Positions 9,350-19,501 of a DNA stretch of 64,000 nucleotides are shown one piece after another. Below the pieces are notes generated by a model. It saw nothing but the letters and a program-made list of their open reading frames with translations. It searched no databases and was not told the origin of the DNA. This DNA is from Pseudoalteromonas sp. N1230-9. GTDB lineage: Bacteria > Pseudomonadota > Gammaproteobacteria > Enterobacterales > Alteromonadaceae. The translations under genes were made by a program, and so were the position numbers. Location of the stretch: the NCBI RefSeq assembly GCF_032716425.1, contig NZ_CP090419.1:1413001-1477000 (forward strand), written 5' to 3'. Numbering within the stretch: position 1 is the first letter of the stretch; every line of letters begins with the position of its first letter.

Positions 9350-10864
9350 CTACTCTGTAGCATGCCTTGTATCACTTGCGGGGCACTCACCTATTACAGA
9401 TACCTCACCAGTTGCTGACTCTTGCTCTAGTTTTACCTTAAAGCCCCATAATCTATAAAGATGTTTTAATACTTCATCTTTAGATTTAGCAAGGGGGATA
9501 CTGTTATGAGGCACATAGCGCAAAGTGAGTGAGCGATCGCCTCTTATATCAACATTATAAATTTGTATATTAGGCTCGTGATTGCTTAGGTTATATTGGG
9601 CTGAAAGCGTCTCTCTTACTTGGTGGTAACCTATTTCATCATGAATAGCACCGACATTAAGCGTTGGTTCTTTTTCGTGATCGATAATGGTAAAGAGCTT
9701 AAAATCACGGATAATTTTTGGCGATAAAAACTGACTTATAAAACTCTCGTCTTTAAAGTTTTGCATTGCAAAGTGGAGTGTTTCCAGCCAATCACTGCCC
9801 GCGTATTCTGGAAACCACTTTTTATCTTCCTCAGTCGGGTTCTCACAAATGCGGCGAATATCAACCATCATGTTAAAACCAAGCGCATAGGGGTTAATCC
9901 CTGAATAATAATTACTGTTGTAGGGCGGTTGATAAACCACATTGGTGTGACTTTGTAAAAACTCGAGCATAAAGGCGTCGGTGAGCTTATCCTCATCGTA
10001 CAGGTGATTCAAAATGGTGTAATGCCAAAACGTAGCCCAGCCTTCATTCATCACTTGTGTTTGTTTTTGTGGGTAAAAGTATTGCGAAATTTTACGCACA
10101 ATACGAATGATTTCTCGTTGCCATGACTCAAGTAGTGGCGCATTTTTTTCAATGAAATACAGGATATTTTCTTGCGGCTCTTCAGGGAAGCGACGCTCAC
10201 GTTTTTTAGATTCTTGCTGTGAAGTAGGTATAGTGCGCCACAGTTCATTGACCTGCGATTGTAAGTAATCTTCACGTTCTTGCTGACGCTTTTGCTCTTC
10301 GTATAGCGAAATACGTTGCGGGCGTTTATAGCGGTCAACACCATAATTCATTAAGGCATGACATGAGTCGATGAGATTCTCAACCTCATTGATGCCATAT
10401 TTTTCTTCGCACTTAGCAATATAATTTTTGGCAAATAATAAGTAGTCGATGATTGAACTGGCATCAGTCCAGGTTTTAAAAAGGTAATTGCCTTTAAAAA
10501 ATGAGTTGTGACCATAGCAAGCGTGTGCCATCACCAAAGCTTGCATTGGTAGGGTGTTTTCTTCCATTAAATAGGCAATACACGGGTCTGAGTTAATAAC
10601 AATCTCATAAGCAAGACCCATTTGCCCACGTTTATAGTTTTGTTCGGTTTGAATGAATTTTTTACCATACGACCAGTGGCTATAACCAATCGGCATACCC
10701 ACACTCGAATAGGCATCCATCATTTGCTCAGCGGTTATTACTTCGATTTGATTCGGGTAAGTATCGAGCTTATAAATGTTCGCTACCCGTTCAATCTCAG
10801 TTTGATATTCTGCTAATAAATCAAATGTCCAATCAGGACCGTCGCTAATACGTTTATCGGCCAT
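9350..10864 (-). CDS. spoVR: SpoVR family protein
   Basis: The 504-residue protein matches the SpoVR/YcgB family, named for a B. subtilis cortex gene but widespread in non-sporulating proteobacteria as the third gene of the prkA-yeaH-spoVR stress cluster. Conserved stretches such as 'MNEGWATFWHYTI', 'NPYALGFNMMVDI' and 'YAHSHFGHN'-like histidine patches ('MAHACYGHNSFFKGN') are present. Its biochemical activity is unknown. A good ribosome site (GAGGTAAAG) precedes the start, 20 nt after yeaH. Confidence 0.93.
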   Translation of the reverse strand: MADKRISDGPDWTFDLLAEYQTEIERVANIYKLDTYPNQIEVITAEQMMDAYSSVGMPIGYSHWSYGKKFIQTEQNYKRGQMGLAYEIVINSDPCIAYLMEENTLPMQALVMAHACYGHNSFFKGNYLFKTWTDASSIIDYLLFAKNYIAKCEEKYGINEVENLIDSCHALMNYGVDRYKRPQRISLYEEQKRQQEREDYLQSQVNELWRTIPTSQQESKKRERRFPEEPQENILYFIEKNAPLLESWQREIIRIVRKISQYFYPQKQTQVMNEGWATFWHYTILNHLYDEDKLTDAFMLEFLQSHTNVVYQPPYNSNYYSGINPYALGFNMMVDIRRICENPTEEDKKWFPEYAGSDWLETLHFAMQNFKDESFISQFLSPKIIRDFKLFTIIDHEKEPTLNVGAIHDEIGYHQVRETLSAQYNLSNHEPNIQIYNVDIRGDRSLTLRYVPHNSIPLAKSKDEVLKHLYRLWGFKVKLEQESATGEVSVIGECPASDTRHATE

Positions 10865-10884
10865 ACTTTACCTCACTCGCAAGG

Positions 10885-12171
10885 CTATGCGGCGCCTTGC
10901 TGCTGACGATTCTTTTTAAATAATTCACGGAAAATAGGGTAAATGTCCTCAACGCCACGGATATGTTGCATTGCAAAATTGTCGTGGGTTTGCGCTATAG
11001 ATTGATACTCACGCCATAAACTTTGATGAGCACGGGCGGTAATTTCGATATAGGCGTAATAGCGCACCGCCTTTAACAGTTTATTACGTAAAATTTCGCC
11101 ACAATTTGGCGAGTCGTCTGCCCAATTGTCACCATCAGAGGCTTGTGCTGCGTAAATGTTCCATTCCTCAGGGTTATAGCGTTCAGCAATGATTTCGTTC
11201 ATCAGTTTTAATGCACTCGATACTATGGTGCCACCGGTTTCTTGAGAATAGAAAAACTCCTGTTCATCCACCTCTTTAGCTTGGGTATGATGACGAATAT
11301 AGACAACCTCTATATTTTTGTAGCTACGGGTTAAAAATTGATACAGCAAAATATAAAAGCGTTTCGCCATGTCTTTAGTAGCTTGATCCATTGAGCCTGA
11401 CACATCCATTAAACAAAACATCACGGCTTTGCTTGTAGGGTGGGGTCGTTTTTCATAGTTACGAAAACGTAAGTCGTAATTATCAATAAAGGGCACTGCT
11501 TTAATGCGACTTTGTAGCTCCTCGATTTGCCGTTCAAGTAAAGCAATTGCGGCCTTATCTGGCTCTTCTTCAGCTTGTAACAAGGCTAACTGACCCTCAA
11601 GCTCAGCAAGATGACGTTTTTTGCCAGCGGTCATTGCTACTCTGCGAGCAAGTGAACCCTGCAGTGAACGAACAATATCAATATTGCTGGGCATGCCGTC
11701 GTTACAAAAACCAGCACGATGGGTTTTCATCTGCACCAGTTTATCGAGCTGATTTTGTTGCAGGTTAGGTAGTTCAAGATCTTCGAACAATAAATCTAAG
11801 TATTCATCTTTTGAAATAGAAAATACAAAGTCGTCTTGTCCTTCACCAGAGTCACTGGCTTCACCTTCGCCGCTACCACCCCCTTGACCGCCTCCTTGCG
11901 GGCGCTTGATTTTGTCGCCCGTAGAAAATTGGTCATTACCTGGGTGGATCTGCTCACGGTCGCCACCACGTCCTTGATGAAAAATAGGCTCACTGATATC
12001 ACGTTGCGGAATAGAGATACTCTCGCCGCTGGTGGTATCGGTTACGCTGCGCTTATTAATGGCATCAGATACCGCTTCTTTAATTTGTTTTTTATAACGC
12101 CTGATGAACCGTTGACGATTCAAGGTACTTTTGTTTTTTCCATTCAGGCGTCGGTCAATAAAATGCGCCAT
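10885..12171 (-). CDS. yeaH: YeaH family protein with von Willebrand factor A domain
   Basis: The 428-residue YeaH/YhbH-type protein has a basic N terminus, a Gly-rich low-complexity tract (about residues 90-112), a coiled-coil segment (about 185-225) and a C-terminal vWA domain with the MIDAS motif DVSGS at 256-260. It is encoded between the PrkA kinase and SpoVR, with 26 nt before and 20 nt after, and is presumed to function with them in stationary-phase or nitrogen stress, as described for E. coli yeaGH. Its molecular activity is not established. Confidence 0.93.
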   Translation of the reverse strand: MAHFIDRRLNGKNKSTLNRQRFIRRYKKQIKEAVSDAINKRSVTDTTSGESISIPQRDISEPIFHQGRGGDREQIHPGNDQFSTGDKIKRPQGGGQGGGSGEGEASDSGEGQDDFVFSISKDEYLDLLFEDLELPNLQQNQLDKLVQMKTHRAGFCNDGMPSNIDIVRSLQGSLARRVAMTAGKKRHLAELEGQLALLQAEEEPDKAAIALLERQIEELQSRIKAVPFIDNYDLRFRNYEKRPHPTSKAVMFCLMDVSGSMDQATKDMAKRFYILLYQFLTRSYKNIEVVYIRHHTQAKEVDEQEFFYSQETGGTIVSSALKLMNEIIAERYNPEEWNIYAAQASDGDNWADDSPNCGEILRNKLLKAVRYYAYIEITARAHQSLWREYQSIAQTHDNFAMQHIRGVEDIYPIFRELFKKNRQQQGAA

Positions 12172-12197
12172 AACAACCCCCTTAAAACAAACGTTTT

Positions 12198-14120
12198 TTA
12201 CTGCGATTTTCTAACGCGTAAATACCATTCAGAAAGTAAACGTACTTGTTTTTGGGTATAGCCTTTCTCAACCATACGATTGACAAAGTCTTCGTGTTTT
12301 TTCTGATCTTCAGCCGAAGTTTTCGCATTGAAGGAAATAACCGGTAGGAGATCTTCGGTATTTGAGAACATTTTCTTTTCAATAACCGTGCGAAGTTTTT
12401 CGTAACTGGTCCAAAGCGGATTCTTGCCTTGATTGTGTGCACGAGCACGCAGTACGAAATTGACTATTTCATTTCTAAAGTCTTTCGGATTTGAAATACC
12501 CGCAGGTTTTTCAATCTTCTCAAGCTCTGCGTTAAGTGCAGCGCGATCAAATAGCTGGCCGGTATCTGGGTCACGGTATTCTTGATCTTGGATCCAAAAA
12601 TCTGCATAAGTGACATAGCGGTCAAAGATGTTTTGCCCGTATTCAGAGTAAGACTCTAAATAGGCCGTTTGTAACTCTTTGCCAATAAACTCAACGTATT
12701 GTGGAATAAGGTAGCCTTTTAAGTGGCTTAAATAACGTTCTTCAACATCGGCAGTAAATTGCTCACGCTCAATTTGCTGTTCAAGTACATAAAATAGATG
12801 TACAGGGTTTGCAGCCACTTCTGTCGTATCAAAGTTAAATACCCGCGATAGAATCTTAAACGCAAAGCGGGTAGAAAGCCCTGTCATGCCCTCGTCAACA
12901 CCGGCATAGTCGCGGTACTCTTGATACGACTTAGCTTTCGGATCGGTGTCTTTTAAGCTTTCGCCATCATATACCCGCATTTTTGAATAAATACTTGAGT
13001 TTTCAGGCTCTTTCATTCGCGAAAGCGTGGTAAATTGCGCCAGTGTTTTTAATGTACCAGGTGCGCATGGTGCATCGTGTAATTCACTGTTTTCAAGCAG
13101 TTTATTATAAATTTTAACCTCTTCAGAAACACGTAAACAATAAGGTACTTTGACGATGTAAACACGGTCTAGGAATGCTTCATTGTTTTTATTGTTTTTG
13201 AATGTTTGCCACTCAGATTCATTTGAGTGAGCTAAAATCATGCCGTTAAACGGTAAGGCACTGATACCTTCAGTCCCATTATAGTTACCTTCTTGCGTTG
13301 CAGTAAGCAGTGGGTGTAGCACCTTGATGGGCGCTTTAAACATTTCCACAAACTCCATTAAGCCTTGGTTTGCTAAACAAAGCGCACCCGAGTAGGCATA
13401 TGCATCGGGGTCATTTTGTGCAAAGTGTTCAAGTTGGCGAATATCGACTTTACCAACGAGTGCTGAGATGTCTTGATTGTTTTCATCGCCGGGCTCTGTT
13501 TTAGCAATTGCGACTTGGTTTAAAATGGATGGGTAGCGCTTAACCACTCTAAATTGGCTAATGTCACCGTTAAATTCGCTTAAACGTTTTGCAGCCCATG
13601 GTGACATCACTGTTTTTAAATAACGCGGTTTAATACCGTATTCTTTTTCTAAAAGCTCAGCGTCTTCATTTGGGTCAAATAATGCCAGAGGGTGATCGTT
13701 AACAGGCGAGCCTTTAATTGAATAAATAGGCACCTGCTGCATCAAGTATTTAAGCTTTTCAGCGATTGATGATTTACCACCACCCACCGGACCAAGTAGA
13801 TAGAGAACTTGCTTGCACTCTTCTAAACCCTGAGCTGCGTGTTTTAAGTACGCAACGATTTGCTCTATTGCATCTTCCATCCCATAAAAATCGTGGAAGG
13901 CAGGGTAGCGTGCAACAACGCGATTTGAAAACAGCCTGCTTAAGCGCGCATCGGTTGATGTATCGATAATTTCAGGCTCACCGATGGCCATTAAAAGCCG
14001 CTCAGGCGCGCTGGCATAAGCTGATTTATCCTTTTTACAGATCTCGAGAAATTCCTCAATACTGTATTCTTCTTCTTGCGCTGCTTCGTATCGTGATTGG
14101 TAATGCTCAAAAATACTCAT
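12198..14120 (-). CDS. prkA: PrkA/YeaG serine protein kinase
   Basis: The 640-residue protein has an AAA-type core (Walker A GPVGGGKS near residues 110-117) and a C-terminal kinase-like region, typical of PrkA/YeaG. In E. coli, YeaG supports survival under sustained nitrogen starvation. It heads the prkA-yeaH-spoVR operon behind a strong GGAGG ribosome site. I found no convincing sigma-54 promoter in the 240 bp upstream, so its promoter class is open here. Confidence 0.94.
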   Translation of the reverse strand: MSIFEHYQSRYEAAQEEEYSIEEFLEICKKDKSAYASAPERLLMAIGEPEIIDTSTDARLSRLFSNRVVARYPAFHDFYGMEDAIEQIVAYLKHAAQGLEECKQVLYLLGPVGGGKSSIAEKLKYLMQQVPIYSIKGSPVNDHPLALFDPNEDAELLEKEYGIKPRYLKTVMSPWAAKRLSEFNGDISQFRVVKRYPSILNQVAIAKTEPGDENNQDISALVGKVDIRQLEHFAQNDPDAYAYSGALCLANQGLMEFVEMFKAPIKVLHPLLTATQEGNYNGTEGISALPFNGMILAHSNESEWQTFKNNKNNEAFLDRVYIVKVPYCLRVSEEVKIYNKLLENSELHDAPCAPGTLKTLAQFTTLSRMKEPENSSIYSKMRVYDGESLKDTDPKAKSYQEYRDYAGVDEGMTGLSTRFAFKILSRVFNFDTTEVAANPVHLFYVLEQQIEREQFTADVEERYLSHLKGYLIPQYVEFIGKELQTAYLESYSEYGQNIFDRYVTYADFWIQDQEYRDPDTGQLFDRAALNAELEKIEKPAGISNPKDFRNEIVNFVLRARAHNQGKNPLWTSYEKLRTVIEKKMFSNTEDLLPVISFNAKTSAEDQKKHEDFVNRMVEKGYTQKQVRLLSEWYLRVRKSQ

Positions 14121-14310
14121 AGAGACCTCCGAAAACCCGCTAAAATGACGTGTAATTAGATTAAGAGAAAAGCAAAGGTTATTTAAAGCTTAGTCACGAT
14201 TTTGACTTTTTGCGCAAGAAAATTAAGAATTTAATTGAAAAAAGCTCATCTTGATTAGGCTTTTTGAGTGAGGGCTTGGCTGCGGCTTAGAAGGGGCGTG
14301 CAATAGCAAT

Positions 14311-14337
14311 AAAAAAGACGCCGAAGCGCCTTTTTTT
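14311..14337 (-). terminator. Rho-independent terminator of sodB
   Basis: On the minus strand GGCGC-TTCG-GCGTC forms a UUCG-capped hairpin followed by six T's, 23 bp beyond the sodB stop. Confidence 0.85.
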
Positions 14338-14359
14338 GATTACTGTTAGTAACAGAAGA

Positions 14360-14941
14360 TTAAGCGAAGTTAGCGTTCGCGAAGTCCCAGTTAACTAATG
14401 CCCAGAAACCTTTTAAGTAATCTGGACGAACGTTACGGTAATCGATGTAATAAGCGTGTTCCCACAGATCCACAGTAAGGATTGGTGTTACACCTTCATC
14501 AGTTAACGGAGTTGCAGCATTTGATGTGTTTACGATATCAAGTGTGCCGTCAGCTAGTTTAACTAACCAAGTCCAGCTTGAACCAAAGTTGTTTACAGCT
14601 TTGTCGTTTAATGCATCTTTGAATGCTTCGAAAGAACCCCATTTAGCGTTGATAGCATCAGCGATAGCGCCAGTAGGCTCACCACCACCGTTTGGAGATA
14701 GGCTGTTCCAGTAGAAAGTGTGGTTCCAGATTTGTGCAGCATTGTTAAATACACCACCTTCTGAAGAACATACGATTTCTTCTAGAGATTTATTTTCGAA
14801 TTCTGTGCCTGGGATCAGGCCATTTAATTTTACAACATACGTGTTGTGGTGTTTACCGTGGTGAAACTCTAGAGTTTCCTTTGAAATATGTGGCTCTAAT
14901 GCATCGATTGCGTATGGTAGTGACGGTAGTTCAAATGCCAT
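14360..14941 (-). CDS. sodB: Iron superoxide dismutase
   Basis: The 193-residue cytosolic enzyme converts superoxide to peroxide and oxygen. The metal ligands H27, H74, D157 and H161 are all present, and Q70 ('NNAAQIWNH') marks the Fe-type rather than the Mn-type. Length equals E. coli SodB. It is divergent from grxD across 260 bp that contain two palindromes, one of them IscR-like, consistent with iron- or redox-linked control. Confidence 0.97.
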   Translation of the reverse strand: MAFELPSLPYAIDALEPHISKETLEFHHGKHHNTYVVKLNGLIPGTEFENKSLEEIVCSSEGGVFNNAAQIWNHTFYWNSLSPNGGGEPTGAIADAINAKWGSFEAFKDALNDKAVNNFGSSWTWLVKLADGTLDIVNTSNAATPLTDEGVTPILTVDLWEHAYYIDYRNVRPDYLKGFWALVNWDFANANFA

Positions 14942-15014
14942 TTTTTATCTCCATCTTCTTGGTTGATAGTCCACCTAGTTATAGGTAATAGCAAGCTAAA
15001 CAGCGTACTTACCT

Positions 15015-15028
15015 ATACCAAGTGGTAT
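15015..15028. promoter_or_regulatory. Short palindrome in the sodB-grxD intergenic region
   Basis: ATACCA-AG-TGGTAT is a perfect 6-bp inverted repeat. It overlaps a TATAAT reading on the minus strand (complement of 15027-15032), so it could be an operator over a sodB promoter. The regulator is unknown. Confidence 0.35.
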
Positions 15029-15047
15029 TATAGTGTTACTATAATTG

Positions 15048-15064
15048 TTGAGTATTTTACTCAA
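15048..15064. promoter_or_regulatory. IscR type-1-like palindrome between sodB and grxD
   Basis: TTGAGTA-TTT-TACTCAA is a perfect 7-bp inverted repeat. Over 25 bp centred at 15056, 21 positions agree with the E. coli type-1 IscR consensus, the core mismatches being a symmetric C/G exchange. Fe-S homeostasis control would suit grxD, but this is inference. Confidence 0.4.
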
Positions 15065-15201
15065 GTTTTAGCAAACAGCAATGCTCTTGCTACGACTATT
15101 TAAAATTGTGGCTGTGTTTGCCATTCTAAGTAATATATCTGAGGCCACAGTGAATCTTTTTCAAGGCCAATGTAGTAAGCCAATGTATTTTGAGGTTGTA
15201 A

Positions 15202-15540
15202 ATGGAAACCATCGATAAAATTAAACAGCAAATTTCTGAAAATCCAATCCTTTTGTATATGAAAGGATCACCAAAATTACCTAACTGTGGTTTTTCTTCT
15301 CAAGCATCACAAGCATTAATGTCGTGTGGTGAACCGTTTGCTTACGTCGACATCTTACTAAACCCTGATATCCGTGCAGAGTTACCTGCATACGCTAACT
15401 GGCCAACCTTCCCACAGCTTTGGGTTGAAGGTGAGCTTATCGGTGGTTGTGATATTATCATTGAGATGTTTCAGCGTGGTGAATTACAACCACTGATTGC
15501 AGAAACTGCTGCAAAGTACAAAGAAGAAGACGCTGAATAA
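15202..15540 (+). CDS. grxD: Monothiol glutaredoxin GrxD
   Basis: The 112-residue protein has the monothiol CGFS site at residues 29-32 and 'WPTFPQLWVEGELIGGCDI', near-identical to E. coli GrxD (Grx4). Such proteins bind a [2Fe-2S] cluster with glutathione and deliver it to acceptors, often with BolA partners. A GAGGT ribosome site precedes the ATG. It is divergent from sodB and ends at a palindromic terminator facing the sensor kinase gene. Confidence 0.97.
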   Translation: METIDKIKQQISENPILLYMKGSPKLPNCGFSSQASQALMSCGEPFAYVDILLNPDIRAELPAYANWPTFPQLWVEGELIGGCDIIIEMFQRGELQPLIAETAAKYKEEDAE

Positions 15541-15559
15541 CCGTATTTAGTGTAGAAAG

Positions 15560-15582
15560 AAGCCGCAATTGCGGCTTTTTTT
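15560..15582. terminator. Bidirectional terminator between grxD and the sensor kinase gene
   Basis: AAGCCGCAATTGCGGCTT is a perfect palindrome followed by T's on the plus strand and positioned between two convergent genes. Confidence 0.85.
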
Positions 15583-15594
15583 ATAGCAATTTTA

Positions 15595-16881
15595 TTAAGC
15601 AGGCAGCAAAACATGCACACTCAAACCACCTTGCTCACGGTTGTGTAAGCTTATTTGCCCGTGGTGTGCCTCTACTATTTCTCTGCAAAGTGCCAAACCA
15701 AGGCCGCTGCCTGTTGCTTTGGTTGAGTAAAAGGGAATAAGTGCATTTGCCATTACGGCTTCACTCATGCCTTTGCCTTTATCGCTTACTGTGATGTGGG
15801 TGCCGCTTGTTTCTTGTTGTACCGTTAAACTGACATCTTCTGGGTTTGAGCCTGACTCATGGGCATTTTTTAACAGATTTATCAGCAGTTGTTCCAGTTG
15901 TGTATGATCGGCCTGAGTTGATACATCATCATTAAGAGTCACATTGACCTGCCACTGATTTTTTAATTGCTCAATTAAGTTAGTCCAATTTATTGTGATT
16001 AATTGCGGGGTGGGCAGTTTGGCAAATTTACCATAACCTTGTACAAATTCATTTAAGTGCTTGATACGATCTTCTATTGTTGTAAACACTCGTTTTAAAC
16101 GTGGCTCATCAACTTCTTTAGTGAGTAGTTGAGCACTATGTAGCATGGATGACATAGGACCAAGCGAGTTATTAAGTTCATGGCTAATAATGCGGATGAC
16201 CTTTTTCCACACTTCGACCTCTTGACGACTGAGCTCTCTCGTTAACTGCTTAAAGACAAGTAGTTGGTGAAATTGGTTGTTTAGTAATAATCGGCCGGTA
16301 GCCATATGCCAAGTTTGTGATTCTTGCTCAGCTCTATCTAAAGTGAATAACCCATCAATACCTTTGTTGACGGCGCGTGTAAGTTGCTCAGAGCTGTGCG
16401 TAAGCAAGCTTTTAAGTGTTAAACCTTCAAGTGCTGATTGTTTTTCAAATAGGCTGCGTGCGCTGTGGTTGCTGTATACAATAAAGTCTTGATCGTTTAC
16501 GAGCAGTACCGCTTGCGGCGAGCTTTGTAATACTTTATCGAGCATTAATTCGCGTTGGTAAATCCATTGCTTTTCTTGGCGAAGTTGTTTGGCGGTTTGA
16601 TTATAAAGGTGGCATAAATTGCCTAATTCGTCCTTGCCGTTATATGCAAGTAATGAAGCAAGTTCGCCATCTTTAAAATTCAGTAAGCCAGTTTCAAGGG
16701 CGGCCATGCCATTGACCAGTGGCGCACTCAACTTATAAGCAAGAAAGCCTGATATAAAAGCACAAAGTAAAGAAGCCAGTACTATATTTGCACAAGGTAT
16801 AGCCAAAAAGTAGCTAGTGGCCAGTAGCGGTAGAACCGCTGCCATAATGCATAAAGCAATAATTTTATAGCGGAGCATCAA
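15595..16881 (-). CDS. Membrane sensor histidine kinase (NtrB/NtrY-like)
   Basis: The 428-residue kinase has two N-terminal membrane helices (about residues 5-27 and 31-50) with almost no periplasmic loop, then a HAMP-like linker and a PAS domain (about 118-215). The HisKA box ISHELNNSLGP gives the phospho-acceptor H234. An HATPase domain follows with N-box 'NLLKNAHES' and 'GSGLGLAL'. Its ATG overlaps the upstream regulator's stop by 4 nt, so kinase and NtrC-type regulator are a cognate pair. The tiny external loop suggests it senses a membrane or cytosolic cue, possibly the state of the linked ABC transporter. Confidence 0.9.
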   Translation of the reverse strand: MMLRYKIIALCIMAAVLPLLATSYFLAIPCANIVLASLLCAFISGFLAYKLSAPLVNGMAALETGLLNFKDGELASLLAYNGKDELGNLCHLYNQTAKQLRQEKQWIYQRELMLDKVLQSSPQAVLLVNDQDFIVYSNHSARSLFEKQSALEGLTLKSLLTHSSEQLTRAVNKGIDGLFTLDRAEQESQTWHMATGRLLLNNQFHQLLVFKQLTRELSRQEVEVWKKVIRIISHELNNSLGPMSSMLHSAQLLTKEVDEPRLKRVFTTIEDRIKHLNEFVQGYGKFAKLPTPQLITINWTNLIEQLKNQWQVNVTLNDDVSTQADHTQLEQLLINLLKNAHESGSNPEDVSLTVQQETSGTHITVSDKGKGMSEAVMANALIPFYSTKATGSGLGLALCREIVEAHHGQISLHNREQGGLSVHVLLPA

Positions 16882-18206
16882 TATTCAATCTTAAATTTAT
16901 CAAGTCTACGGTACAGAGCCTGTCTGCTAAGACCAAAATGGCGTGCTACCTTAGCAATTACGCCTTGGTAGTCTCGCATCGCTAGTTCAATGTCTTGTTT
17001 TGTTGGCTCCGCTTTGCTCTTTACGGTATTTTCTTTTTCAACTTGTAAGCCAAAATCGGCAAGTTCAATGATGCCCGTTGGTTTTAATACCGCAGCACGC
17101 TTACAAGCGTTTTCAAGTTCACGCACATTACCAGGCCAGCTATGGGCGAGAAGGGCTTTTTCAGTGCTAAGTGACAGCGTGCGCTCAGGTAAAAAGTGTG
17201 CAACCAAGGCTAAAATGTCATCTGGGCGATCAGCTAAACGTGGTAAATTTAACTCAATTACATTTAAGCGGTAGTAGAGGTCTTCACGAAATTGACCTGT
17301 TTTAATGGCGTGGCTTAAATCTTCATTGGTTGCTGAAATAACCCTAACATTCACTTTACGGGTTTGTGTTGAACCTAAACGTTCAAATTCGCCGGTTTGT
17401 AAAATGCGTAATAGTTTCATTTGCCCCGATAGCGGCAAGTTACCAATTTCGTCTAAAAATAAGGTGCCACCGTCGGCTGCTTCAAAACGACCAATACGTT
17501 GTTTAGTAATGCCGGTATAGGCGCCAGCTTCTGCACCAAATAGCTCAGCTTCAATAAGCTCGCTTGGTAGGGCTCCTGCATTTACAGTGATAAAAGGTGC
17601 ATCCGTTAATAATGAATTGGCTTGAATTATTTGTGCAATCCGCTCTTTACCACTGCCGTTAGGGCCTGTGATCAAAACTGAAATATCCGACTTAGCAACC
17701 TGAATAGCAAGATTGACAATATGCTCCATGGCCGTACTTTTATAAACTAAGCCAACTAAATTGGCATTATGCACAGATGCTTCACGTTCTTGCTGGTGGC
17801 GGGCAAAGGTTTCGTTTTGTTGTTTTGCCTTACCCAGTTCTATCAGATTATTTACACAGGTAAGCAGCTTTGTATCGTCCCATGGTTTTGGTAAATAATC
17901 TGCAGCACCTGCTTTGACGAGTTCAACGGCCGTTGAAAGCTCTGTCCAAGCGGTGATTAAAATGATCGGTAAATGAGGATTAATCTCTCGTAAGGCATAA
18001 AAGAGTTCTTTGCCTTCTTCGCCTGAGGTTGTGTCGGCGGTAAAGTTCATGTCTTGAATAACAAGTGCAATACGCTGGTACTGTACAGCCTGAGTTGCCT
18101 CAAAAGGGTTGCTTGCTGTAACAACCTCAAAATTATGAATTTCGAGCAATAATGACAACGCATCTAAGATAGCAGGGTTGTCATCAACGATAAGTATTTT
18201 TTCCAT
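16878..18206 (-). CDS. NtrC-family sigma-54-dependent response regulator
   Basis: The 442-residue activator has a receiver domain (D8, D9, phospho-acceptor D52, K107), a sigma-54 AAA+ domain and a C-terminal Fis-type helix-turn-helix (about residues 400-440). Walker A is GPNGSGKE at 181-188 and Walker B 'GGTLFLDEIG' at 246-255. The sigma-54-contacting GAFTGA loop reads GAYTGI (228-233), a variant at two positions. It lies downstream of the ABC exporter genes and overlaps the kinase gene. A pair of TGTCC/GGACA palindromes upstream of that operon are plausible binding sites. Confidence 0.92.
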   Translation of the reverse strand: MEKILIVDDNPAILDALSLLLEIHNFEVVTASNPFEATQAVQYQRIALVIQDMNFTADTTSGEEGKELFYALREINPHLPIILITAWTELSTAVELVKAGAADYLPKPWDDTKLLTCVNNLIELGKAKQQNETFARHQQEREASVHNANLVGLVYKSTAMEHIVNLAIQVAKSDISVLITGPNGSGKERIAQIIQANSLLTDAPFITVNAGALPSELIEAELFGAEAGAYTGITKQRIGRFEAADGGTLFLDEIGNLPLSGQMKLLRILQTGEFERLGSTQTRKVNVRVISATNEDLSHAIKTGQFREDLYYRLNVIELNLPRLADRPDDILALVAHFLPERTLSLSTEKALLAHSWPGNVRELENACKRAAVLKPTGIIELADFGLQVEKENTVKSKAEPTKQDIELAMRDYQGVIAKVARHFGLSRQALYRRLDKFKIEY

Positions 18207-18245
18207 ATTATTGTTTTAGTTTTTTCCTAATCAGGTGCAAGGTAA

Positions 18246-18273
18246 ATGCTACACTGTTAATCCAGTGTAGCAT
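18246..18273 (-). terminator. Perfect hairpin between permease and regulator genes (possible partial terminator or processing site)
   Basis: ATGCTACACTG and CAGTGTAGCAT form an 11-bp perfect stem with a 6-nt loop in the 79-nt gap before the regulator gene. No T-run follows on the minus strand, so mRNA processing or pausing is as likely as termination. Confidence 0.5.
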
Positions 18274-18285
18274 AGGTTGGGAGAA

Positions 18286-19491
18286 CTAAATTGTTCGGGT
18301 TGCAATGCTAGGTGAGATGTTCGCCGCACGTTTTGCTGGAGCAAGTACAGCCAATAAGCTCATAACAAACACACACAAAGCAGTACCAAGTACATAACTA
18401 ATCTCTAGTTGTGCAATAGAAAAATGCTGCATAAGTAGCTGCCCTAAATAAACAGCAGCAATGATGCCAATGACTAAACCAACACTACAAATCATGGCGT
18501 TTTCAACTAAGAAGTAGCTGATGATGGCAGATTTTCTTGCACCTAATGCACGGCGAGTACCGATTTGTTTTGTACGCTTGCTAATATTGAACAGCGTCAG
18601 GCCAAAAATACCCAGGGCAGTCACCAAGACTAAGATAGTAATAAGTACAATCAGCATACGCATCATTAATGTATCTTCTGCCATATATTGCTCTTTGTCT
18701 TCATCAAGGCCACGAATGCGAGAAATAACACGTTTGTTGTAGTTTTTTAACATAGCCTCTTCAACTCGGTTCATTACAGATTGACGTTGACCTGGTTCAG
18801 TTCTTACTACAAATCGTGCATTACTACCGGCTTTAATAAAAGGGAGCAATGCGACATTATCAGGGCGACTATCTTTAAGCCATGGGCCTTTCATTAAATC
18901 AATCACGCCGATGATTTTCATTGGGATATCACCGAAATAAATGGTTTGCCCTAGGCCGTTGCCATCAGGGAACAGCTCATCGAGTAGAGTTTTAGTGACA
19001 ACGGTTACTTTTGAAAGCTCATCGTAATTGTCAGTGACAATCACTTCGTCTTCGGTGTAGTTGCGCCCAGCAATGAGTTTCACACCATAAGTATTGATGC
19101 CATGTTCATCGATAAACATGTAAGAAGTACGGGCTGATTTACTCTCTTCAGGCGCTGGCTTCAAGCTAAAGTCAGACGATGAGCCACTGCCTGAAAGCGG
19201 TGTATTACTTGAATACGCAGCATCGACTACGCCAGGTATTTGGCGAAGCATGGCTTCATCAAGTTCATACTGTTGAGACAGTGATACGTCTTGACCAAAC
19301 ATCATTACATGAAATACCAAGATATCTTCTTCAGGGTAGCCGGTTTCTTGGCTTAAATAGCTAATTCTGTCTTGGATAATAAATGCAGCATTACTGACAA
19401 TTGCTGTGGTAATGGCAATTTGTATAAGTAATAAGACTGCGCCAACCTTTGAGCGGCATAAGGCGTTAAAAATAGGTTTAATTTCAAACAT
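18286..19491 (-). CDS. MacB/FtsX-type ABC transporter permease (second)
   Basis: The 401-residue protein has one N-terminal membrane helix, a large periplasmic MacB-PCD-like domain (about residues 40-260) and three C-terminal helices. The FtsX-fold signature 'TKQIGTRRALGARKSAI' lies between helices 2 and 3. MacB-type permeases transmit ATPase motion to the periplasm rather than forming a classical channel. The gene starts 10 nt after another permease of the same type, so the complex is probably a heterodimer served by a separate ATPase and an HlyD-type adaptor. The substrate is unknown; peptides or lipophilic toxins are typical. Confidence 0.88.
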   Translation of the reverse strand: MFEIKPIFNALCRSKVGAVLLLIQIAITTAIVSNAAFIIQDRISYLSQETGYPEEDILVFHVMMFGQDVSLSQQYELDEAMLRQIPGVVDAAYSSNTPLSGSGSSSDFSLKPAPEESKSARTSYMFIDEHGINTYGVKLIAGRNYTEDEVIVTDNYDELSKVTVVTKTLLDELFPDGNGLGQTIYFGDIPMKIIGVIDLMKGPWLKDSRPDNVALLPFIKAGSNARFVVRTEPGQRQSVMNRVEEAMLKNYNKRVISRIRGLDEDKEQYMAEDTLMMRMLIVLITILVLVTALGIFGLTLFNISKRTKQIGTRRALGARKSAIISYFLVENAMICSVGLVIGIIAAVYLGQLLMQHFSIAQLEISYVLGTALCVFVMSLLAVLAPAKRAANISPSIATRTI

Positions 19492-19501
19492 GTTACTTTC
19501 C

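Noticed and set aside
14121..14359. Sigma-54 promoter upstream of prkA, as expected from E. coli yeaGH nitrogen control
   Set aside because: No GG-N10-GC arrangement with acceptable flanks found on the minus strand.
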